A stretch of DNA of 64,000 nt from contig NC_070619.1 in the NCBI RefSeq assembly GCF_027172205.1, forward strand, positions 5,416,459 to 5,480,458, given 5' to 3'. The translations under genes and the position numbers were made by a program. This DNA is from Podarcis raffonei (lineage: Eukaryota > Chordata > Lepidosauria > Squamata > Lacertidae). Positions 56,740 to 64,000 of the stretch are shown here, one piece after another. Below the pieces are notes generated by a model. It was not told the DNA's origin. It was given only the letters and a program-made list of their open reading frames with translations, and made no database searches. Each line of letters starts with the position of its first letter. The stretch's first letter is position 1.

Positions 56740-57486
56740 ATGACTCCCAAAGAGGAAAGTCAGTACCAGGGGATTGTTGAATTGCTCCTGCATTTTGGAT
56801 GGACGTGGATTGGCCTCTTCACTCCAGACAATGACAGTGGAGAAAGATTTGTGAGAGCTGTGAAACCTCTGATGCTCAGCAAAGGGATCTGCATTGCTTT
56901 ATCAAAAAGAGTACCAGAAAGTGATATGGATCAATTTATCAGGCCTGGGGAACCTTTTTTCCTATGGAGACAAGTTGGGGTATTTTTTTACTATATAACC
57001 AATGTAAGGGGCATCATTCTACTCGTGTCAATAAACGTGGCATATGAGAAGGAAATAGGGGCAAAAGTCTGGATCACAACAGCTTTGCTAGAAATCAGAA
57101 CTGGCTATTACATCCCTCCAAATTACTTCCAGCACCTCCATGGTTCTCTGTCCTTTGCAATTCAGACCGGAATAAGGAGCAGCAAAGGTGACAACTATAA
57201 ATTGCAGTCCAATCTTGGGGATTATTTCAATCAAGCATTTCAGTGTTCATATTCAAAGCATCTGTTGTCCATGAAAGGCAGGATAAGATGCAGAAAGGAG
57301 GAGAAACTGGAGCCATTGCCCCAAGAGGAGTATGATAGAGCCCTGTCTCTTGACAGCTATAGCACTTACATCAATGTTCAAGCTGTGGCTCAGGCCTTGC
57401 ATGCTTCGCTTTCATCTAGATCCCAGAGGAGGCTGATGGTGGAGGAAGGAGAGCAATGGGGACCCCAAAGGCTACAGCCGTGGCAG
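56740..57486 (+). pseudogene. V2R (right copy) exon 3, 3' piece
   Basis: 747 bp, open from MTPKEESQYQGIVELLLHFGW to QRLQPWQ and the GTATTT donor. With the 63-bp piece this makes 810 bp, in frame and six bases longer than the left exon. Codons roughly 60-100 and 120-180 of this piece are strongly diverged from the left gene (for example ESDMDQFIRPGEP versus ETFNQEFITYVEP). Confidence 0.92.
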
Positions 57487-58169
57487 GTATTTCCTTCCCC
57501 TTTTTGCAAACTGCAATCCCCTCAGATGCTGATCTTGACTGGGGATAGACCTGTAAAATATCATAGTTAGTATTGGTATTAGTAATAGTAGCATACCGCC
57601 CAACATTTCTCTGTTGAAAATAGAGACGGCCCGTTCCATAATGATAATCTTACTGTTTATAGCCAGGGCTTTTTTTCAGTTTTGACACCTTTCAGGTGGG
57701 TGCCATTGCCATTCTCAGAGGGAGGTGTTCATGGTGAGTTCCGGCACCTTCTTTTCTAGAATAGCACTGTTTATATATCTTCTTCAGTTGCCTCCTCACT
57801 CTGGGCAGCTCCCAAAATAAAGAAATTCATACTAAAATATTAAACATATTAAAATTTCCGATACAGAATTGGACGGCTTGCGGGTTGGATAACTCCACAT
57901 CCGCCAACATTTCTCCAATGAAAATAGGGACATTCTAAGGAAAAGTGGGAAATTCTGGGATCAAATGAAAAACTGTCTCTAATTCAGGGACATCCCTGGA
58001 AAATTGGAGCACTTGCAGGGTCTGTAGTAATAAAAATGGCTGAATAGGAATTCCAGTCTATATGAGATACATGCAGCCCCAAATCAGAAGAGGTTGAAGT
58101 GAGTAGGACTGAGATATCCATCTTGGCTTCCAGCTTTCTCAGTGCTGCTGCTTTCCCCTGTCATTCCAG
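57487..58169 (+). other. V2R (right) intron 3
   Basis: Contains the shared hAT-like MITE (about 57,660-57,775) and L2-like scraps around 57,800. Otherwise collinear with 28,769-29,315. Confidence 0.55.
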
Positions 58170-58397
58170 CTTCACCCTTTCTTGAGAGAAATCCGGTGTC
58201 TGAATACTTCCAGAGGCAGGCTGTGCTTGGATGAGAACTGGGAGCTCCCAGGAGACTTTGATATTATCAACTGGGTGATCTCTCCCAATAAGTCTCATGT
58301 CGTTGTGAAAATTGGGAATATAAGGAGAGAGACATCTGCTAGCATAAAGTTCACCATTAACCCAGAAGCCATTGAGTGGCCCAAGAAATTCAACAAG
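58170..58397 (+). pseudogene. V2R (right copy) exon 4
   Basis: 228 bp, open: LHPFLREIRCLNTSRGRLCLD, FDIINWVISPNKSHVVVKI, EWPKKFNK. Splice sites TTCCAG and GTACGG. Confidence 0.9.
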
Positions 58398-59357
58398 GTA
58401 CGGGGAATCACAGAGAGGGGAGGCTAGGAGATCCTGAATATGTTTTTCCTTGAACAACTGCTGCAAAATGAGTATATTGGGTTGATCAATGATGTATTGA
58501 CGGTCCAATAACAGCTGCAACCGCCACTCCTTCTTTCCACAGCAGCTGAGATAGGAGGGGAATTTGGGGTGCTCAAAGAAAGGATAGAGCCCAGAGGTCC
58601 TCAGAGAAGACACCATCTATTTCCAAGCCAGACAGAGAATTTAAGAATTCTGGACAGAATCTTTAACTGAATGGACTACGTAGATAAGAAGAAAAGGGAA
58701 AACACCTAGGGAAAAGGGAAAATACCTAGTAAAAGTGAACTATTGAGTTTTCATACATGCAGAAGGATGGAAAGTAATTTATTTTAGAAATTATAATTAC
58801 TAATTTATTGTGGATTTTTTAATTTGTGGAGTAAGCTCACTTGTAGATGTTGCAAATGTTAAACTATTGTACGTGCAGGAATTGAGAAGTGCACAGCTGT
58901 TGGTGAAGCATGGTAAGTATTTTTTAAAAAACCCTATTGTAATGTAAGGTTAATGTTAAGGAATGGCATATGAACTAGAAATAACTAGGGAAATAGATCA
59001 GCGACAAGAGGAAACCTTGCATGCCTCAAGAACAGAGTGAGGGAAACCAATATTTGGAAAAGTCATATTAAATGTGTCTTAATTAGCAGTTGAGAGATTA
59101 TCAGAATCCTGAAATTTGGGGAAATCACATTTCAGACTCCACTGCCATTTTCTTTGAAGATTTATTAAGCAGGGAAGCGGGTAAACGGAGAAGAAGAAAC
59201 AGAGTTCTGTGGTGCAAACCTCAGTTCTCCTGAATGAATTATGAAGAACATGATATTCTGGTCACCCCAATGGTCAGTGGGGGGTTGAAAGGACCCTGAT
59301 GAGGGGTCAAAGGCTGCAGTCCAGAGATCCCTTTGAATTCACTCTATGTGTGAATTA
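58398..59357 (+). other. V2R (right) intron 4, first part
   Basis: Collinear with 27,680-28,540 of the left arm. No element recognised before the SINE. Confidence 0.6.
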
Positions 59358-59713
59358 AGGTAAAGGTAACGGGACCCTGATCATTAGGTCCAGTCGTGGC
59401 CGACTCTGGGGTTGCTGTGCTTATCTCTCTTTAATGACCGAGGGAGCCGGCGTACAGCTTCTGGGTCATGTGGCCAGCATGACTAAGCCGCTTCGGGCGA
59501 ACCAGAGCAGCGCACGGAAACGCCGTTTACCTTCCTGCTGGAGCGGTACCTATTTGTCTACTTGCACTTTTGACGTGCTTTTGAACTGCTAGGTTGGCAG
59601 GAGCAGGGACTGAGCAACGGGAGCTCACCCCGTCATGGGGATTCAAACCTCAGACCTTCTGATCAGCAAGTCCTAGGCTCTGTGGTTTAACCCACAGCGC
59701 CACCCGCGTCCCT
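59358..59713 (-). mobile_element. Sauria-type SINE, minus strand, in V2R intron 4
   Basis: Full-length SINE flanked by TGTGTGAATTA / ATGAGTGAATTA. The left arm is empty here (near 27,670), so it inserted after the duplication. Confidence 0.92.
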
Positions 59714-59785
59714 ATGAGTGAATTACATACCCACAAATACTCCTAACTGTTCCTCTTTGTTGCACCTTCTTGTCTTCCTGGTTAG

Positions 59786-59912
59786 GCCGTGCCTCGTTCC
59801 AGGTGTACAGAGAGATGTCGACCTGGATATGCCAAGGTGGTTCTAGAAGGAAAGCCCATTTGCTGCTATGCTTGTGCTCGGTGTGCGGAAGGGACCTTCT
59901 CCGCCCAGGAAG
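59786..59912 (+). pseudogene. V2R (right copy) exon 5, one cysteine lost
   Basis: 127 bp, open: [40 protein letters not shown]. The fourth codon is CGT (Arg) where the left gene has TGT (Cys), so one of the nine NCD3G cysteines is missing. This could be relaxed constraint after the CR1 insertion or an earlier functional change. Confidence 0.9.
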
Positions 59913-60202
59913 GTGGGTGACTCCAAGGGGGAGGGTATTCCTATTGAGAGTAAACACAGGGCAGTAATCTAGTCTCACACTTTTTCTGAGAATTCTGCAG
60001 ACATTGTGGAATGGGGCTCCTTCCTCAACTTCTTTAGGATTAATCGCCTTCATTACATCCTGGAAGAGAGTTGAAAGGAAAGATCATAAGGAAGCAATCT
60101 CTAGGATTTCTTCAAAACGTAATAGAGTTCTTCAAAACGTAATAGAGCATAGATCATTAGGGATGTAAGTGATGTTGCAGCCACTCTTTTTCTCTTCCTC
60201 AG

Positions 60203-61101
60203 ATGCAGAACATTGCACCAAATGCCCAGAAGATCACCATTCAAACAAGGACAGAGATCAATGTGTCCCCAAGATTACCACCTTCCTGACTTATGGAGAA
60301 TATTTAGGAATGTTTTTAGCTTCTGTTGCCCTCTTCTTATCTATAACAGCAGGCATCGTGTTGGGAATCTTCATTAAATACAAGGAAACTCCCATAGTCA
60401 AAGCCAACAACCGGGACCTCTCCTACATCCTCCTCGTCTCCCTCCTGCTTTCCTTTTTGTCCTCCTTCCTCTTCATCGGGCACCCAAGGAAAGAGACCTG
60501 CCTTCTCCGACAAACGGCCTTCAGCATCATCTTCTCTGTTGCTGTTTCTTCTGTCTTGGCAAAGACCATCACGGTGGTGCTGGCCTTCCTGGCCACAAAG
60601 CCCGGGAACAGGGTGAGGAGATGGCTGGGCAAGAGTCTGGCCAACTCCATTGTCATCTCCTGTTCTGGGGGGCAAGTTCTCATCTGCACCATCTGGCTGG
60701 GCTCTTCTCCTCCATTCCCAGAGCCCAACATGCGCTCCCAGGTGGAAGAGATCATCCTGCAATGCAACGAAGGGTCTGTGGCCATGTTTTACGTTGCCCT
60801 CGGCTACCTGGGCTTCTTGGCTGCCACCTGCTTCACGGTGGCTTTCCTAGCCAGGAAGCTGCCTGGCTCCTTCAACGAAGCCAAGCTGATCACCTTCAGC
60901 ATGCTGGTCTTCTGCAGTGTTTGGGTGTCTTTTGTGCCCACCTACCTGAGCACCAAGGGCAAGTACATGGTGGCCGTGCAGATCTTCTCTATGTTGGCCT
61001 CCAGTGCTGGGCTTCTGGGCTGCATCTTCCTTCCCAAGTGCTACATGATTGTGCTGAGGCCTGATCTGAACACAAAGGAGCACCTGACAACCAGAAATTA
61101 A
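60203..61101 (+). pseudogene. V2R (right copy) exon 6: seven-transmembrane domain
   Basis: 899 bp, open to the natural stop, with all class C landmarks ([41 protein letters not shown]). About a dozen residues differ from the left exon. Apart from the CR1, exons 1-6 would give an 860-residue open frame. Confidence 0.92.
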
Positions 61102-62135
61102 GGGAACATCTGATTCTTAAAATATTCCATGTTCCTGATGTCCAGAAGTGCCTAAAGGAAACACAGCTACTCATCCATGTTGCTCCTTCTCCACCTCTGA
61201 AAGAGATTATGTTCATTCTTAGCCCAACTTTTATGTAGTCCTGTTCACATGAACAGGAAGATGGAAGGAAATGTTTTGCTACCTTGCTTTGCGTCCTGGT
61301 CTAGTGCCCTTAGTTTGTAAACTACTATCTTTTAATAATATTGTGTTTGGGGAACTTATATTTATCTCACAACAAGATAGTCTAGAGGGAGACAGGAGTT
61401 AGGTTTTTTAGTCTGTTTGCTTTGCTATTAACCATATCAGTTCTGATATTCAACAATACTTTCTAGTTATGTCATTGCTAGATATTCAAATACCTGTGCT
61501 CCATTTCCTACAGGTATGCTACATCATTCAAAAGTTCACTTCACATCATTTCATTCTCCTAAACTTTGTATATTAATAAATAGAGAAAAGCATTTATGTT
61601 CTCTTCCGTAGTCTGCTGGTTTAATTTCTGTATTCTGTAAGCTCTGCTCCCTGTTCCAAAGAGTAGCAACTGAGCTTAGCCAAGCCTTGACTGGAGTACA
61701 ATGGATTTTATTGCGTTGTCCAGGATATGACACCTTGTGCACTGATGTTGAGTGGATCACCAGATTACGAGTGAGCCAGCAACAAGTTTAGCATTGGAGG
61801 GAATCAATGAGACGATGCCAGATAGTTGTATTCCCTGCCTGCCAAACCTTTTAAGAGGAGGCATCTTATGCTCAGGAAGGAAGGAAGAGCGAGAGACCTC
61901 CTCCTCCAACTCAGGTTCCTCCCATTCAGGTCCCCATTTATAGAGCAAAACCAAGATCAGATGGGAAGTGAAAATAATTGGCAGAACAGCCACTGACGAA
62001 GCATTTAGAATAGGTTAATAAGCCAAGATTGCATCCTACATAAACTTTCAACACTTCAAATTGGTGGAAAGCTCACTAAGCTCTCAGTCTTATAGCAATT
62101 CAACCAGTAGAATTCCAGCGAAGGGTGCAATATAA
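61102..62135 (+). other. Right arm distal to V2R
   Basis: Collinear with 22,204-24,800 of the left arm, minus the LTR and L2 insertions. The block 61,752-61,990 is especially conserved between arms (reading GINETMPDSCIPCLPNLLRGGILCS in one frame), but I do not recognise it as a gene. Confidence 0.5.
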
Positions 62136-62159
62136 AATTAATAAATAGAGGTCCAGAGA

Positions 62160-62600
62160 AAGCTGACTAGTTTATGTATGTATGCAACCACAGCAGCTAG
62201 AACTTTATATGCACAGAAATGGAAAGAGTTCCCCACCAAAGAGGAATGGCTTATGAAACTGGGGGAATATGCTGAAGTGGTGAAATTACCATCCAAAATT
62301 ACCATCCAAAATGATGGATTGTTTAAGGAAGAATGGAGATCATGGATATATTATCCGTCAAACTATCATCCATACATGAAGTCAAAGGCAGAGGATTATT
62401 GAAATACGACATTGGGGCTTACATAATAAAAGCATATATATTTTAAAACATCTGATAAAAAGGAGTCATAAAAACAAGCATTGAGAAAGGAGAGGTGGGG
62501 AGTCAAGAAGAAATTATGTATTTATTTTTACAAATTGTATAAGAAGAAAGGTGTTTTGGAATATCTATGGAGACTTTATTAAATTTATTGTTTTAAAAAA
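62160..62600 (+). mobile_element. L1 LINE 3' end (third lineage)
   Basis: It encodes MYATTAARTLYAQKWKEFP and EEWLMKLGEYAEVVKLPSK and a stop, then an A-rich 3'UTR ending near TTTTAAAAAATATATT. It lies just outside the right arm. Confidence 0.75.
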
Positions 62601-62991
62601 TATATTTTGGTTAAGGATCCACCCAGATTCTTAGGAAGTTGAGGTAATTTGAGTCTGTTTTATTATTTTAACTTTTTGTATGTTCTGAAGTAAGTTGGTA
62701 AACTTTATTATGATTGTCCTGCCTTATCTTTACGTAAAGGGCTTTGGGAGTTATTGGCCTAACCCTGCGGTACATGGATTTTATGCAAGAGATGAAATGA
62801 GTAAGTAAGTAAGAAGAAAATATTAATAAATAAATGGATAAAGAATAATAAAACTGCTAGAATGCTAGCCTGGTGCAACGGGCTTGGCGCCTCAATGTGC
62901 CTGCTCTTTCTTACATATATTGCCCCCACCTCACTGAACCTCCCTTAAAACCAATGCTAACTATCCCAGAGTATTCTGTGGGGGACCTGGG
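62601..62991. other. Unassigned DNA
   Basis: AT-rich. No bounded element recognised. Confidence 0.3.
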
Positions 62992-64000
62992 TGTGGGGGG
63001 TAACCAGAGAGCTGGACTCTCAAGCAGATGTTTTTAAAATAACAATAAAGGTTTATTTTAAAACAAGGTAATATAATACAAGTGGAGAAACTTAGGTTAC
63101 TCCAATAATAATACACTAGTTCAATTCATTTTCACAGGTTTCAGCTTTTTAGTTTGGTTCCTTTCTAAGGCGGTACTTTCCTTCAGTTAAAGGTGAAGGG
63201 ACCCCTAACAGTTAAGTCCAGTCGCGGACGACTCTGGGGTTGCGGCACTCATCTCGCTTTATTGGCCGAGGGAGCCAGCGTTTCTCCGCAGGTCATGTGG
63301 CCAGCAGGACTAAGCTGCTTCTGGCAAACCAGAGCAGTGCACGGAAACGCCGTTTACCTTCCCACTGGAGAAGTACCTATTTATCTACTTGCACTTTGAT
63401 GTTCTTTCGAACTGCTAGGTTGGCAGGGACCGAGCAATGGGAGCTCACCCTGTCGCGGGGATTCGAACCGCCGACCTAGGCAAGCCCTAGGCTCTCTGGT
63501 TTATACCACAGCACCACCCACGTCCCTCTTTTCCTTCAGTTACCCACCCCTTTAACAAATCCAGCTCCAGAGGGACTTTCAGTAATAGTCTTAACGGTTC
63601 ACCACACACACCCTTCCTTCACTGGATTTTGGGAGTCTCTTCCTTTCTCAGAAGAGTCTCTCCCCTCCAGACTAGTTTGAGACCTAAGTAGACCTCAGCT
63701 CCTACTTCTGTCTCAGCCTCAGTCTCCCAGCAAGATCTGGTCCTATTACTCCCGCAGGACACTACACTCAGACACTATACTCAGTCCTTCACTGTACAGT
63801 GGAGTGGACCTTTTCTCCAGAACCAACTCTGCCTCCTCAACACGCGTTGTATTTCAACCTGACTCCTATCCTATCTCCCTACCTAACTCCCAACCTCCTT
63901 CCTCAACCAGCTCAACTCAACCAACCACACCATTCTCAACAGCCCAACTCCATGTCTCCCTCCAATGCCTCTCTTTTTAAACTCTCCCTCCTGGAACCTC
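62992..64000 (-). mobile_element. LTR-like fossil, minus strand, direct copy of the central spacer
   Basis: From 63,163 to the window end it matches 45,130-47,564 in the same orientation, without that L1. On the minus strand it contains AATAAACC (about 63,047) and ends GGTTACCCCCCACA at 62,992, as an LTR 3' end would. Its TGTGACGG end lies off the window. Fossil, broken. Confidence 0.6.
63189..63527 (-). mobile_element. Sauria-type SINE, minus strand (copy of the one at 45,157)
   Basis: Same position and flanks as the SINE at 45,157-45,518 (CTTTCCTTCAGTTA on the left, TTTTCCTTCAGTTA on the right), so it was copied with its surroundings. Confidence 0.88.

Larger units (their letters stand above)
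47448..62135. repeat. Right arm of the large inverted duplication
   Basis: It mirrors 22,204-45,129. The inner edge is CCTTCCTCAACC at 47,448. Outer homology fades at about 62,135 (GAAGGGTGC), opposite the BovB at 22,200. Arm-specific insertions are two L1s, a solo LTR, a full-length CR1 and a SINE. Confidence 0.93.

Noticed and set aside
61752-61993. A small conserved gene in the distal arm
   Set aside because: It is open in both arms (also 22,326-22,567), but the conservation is explained by the recent duplication, both strands are open, and no domain is recognised.
22204-62135. Assembly artefact from joining two haplotypes
   Set aside because: It cannot be excluded from sequence alone. 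The ten or more private insertions, the unequal exon 3 divergence and the unique central junction argue for a real duplication.

Overview
This is nuclear DNA from a vertebrate, almost certainly a squamate reptile (a lizard). The genes are intron-split. The repeats include full-length Sauria-type tRNA SINEs, a BovB (RTE) LINE 3' end, young CR1 LINEs with the 8-bp ATTCTATG tail, several L1 and L2 lineages, hAT and Tigger MITEs, a Ngaro-type tyrosine-recombinase retrotransposon, and vomeronasal type-2 receptor (V2R) genes. The exact species cannot be read from the window.

Bases 1-11,460 hold the 3' end of DPP9 on the + strand: the last five coding exons (about 215 residues with the whole Ser-Asp-His catalytic triad) and a roughly 1.46-kb 3'UTR. 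The introns carry nested MITEs, SINEs, L1 and L2 pieces. Bases 11,461-22,200 are repeat-rich intergenic DNA: LTR fossils, CR1 and hAT nests, a degenerate TTAGGG tract, a Tigger MITE swollen by an internal GC-rich minisatellite, and a BovB tail.

From about 22,204 to 62,135 the window is one large inverted duplication. The left arm (22,204-45,129) carries a V2R gene on the minus strand. The right arm (47,448-62,135) carries a V2R copy on the plus strand. They lie head to head around a 2.3-kb spacer. All six exons of each copy can be placed with matching splice phases. The left gene reads open for 858 codons. The right copy would read open for 860 codons, but a full-length 4.1-kb CR1 LINE with both ORFs open sits inside its exon 3, so it is a very young pseudogene. 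It has also lost one cysteine of the cysteine-rich domain.

The two arms act as each other's empty-site control. At least ten insertions (Ngaro, two solo LTRs, two CR1s, several L1s, a SINE) are present in one arm and absent at the matching point of the other. Most show clean target-site duplications. The Ngaro element (37,001-44,891) looks whole. Its split direct repeats A1...B1-A2-B2 and four reading frames (Gag-like, RT-RNase H, tyrosine recombinase, SGNH hydrolase) are in place, and the empty site shows it entered at an AAA with no larger duplication. At the right edge (62,992-64,000) a direct copy of the spacer begins, so another V2R unit may lie just beyond the window.
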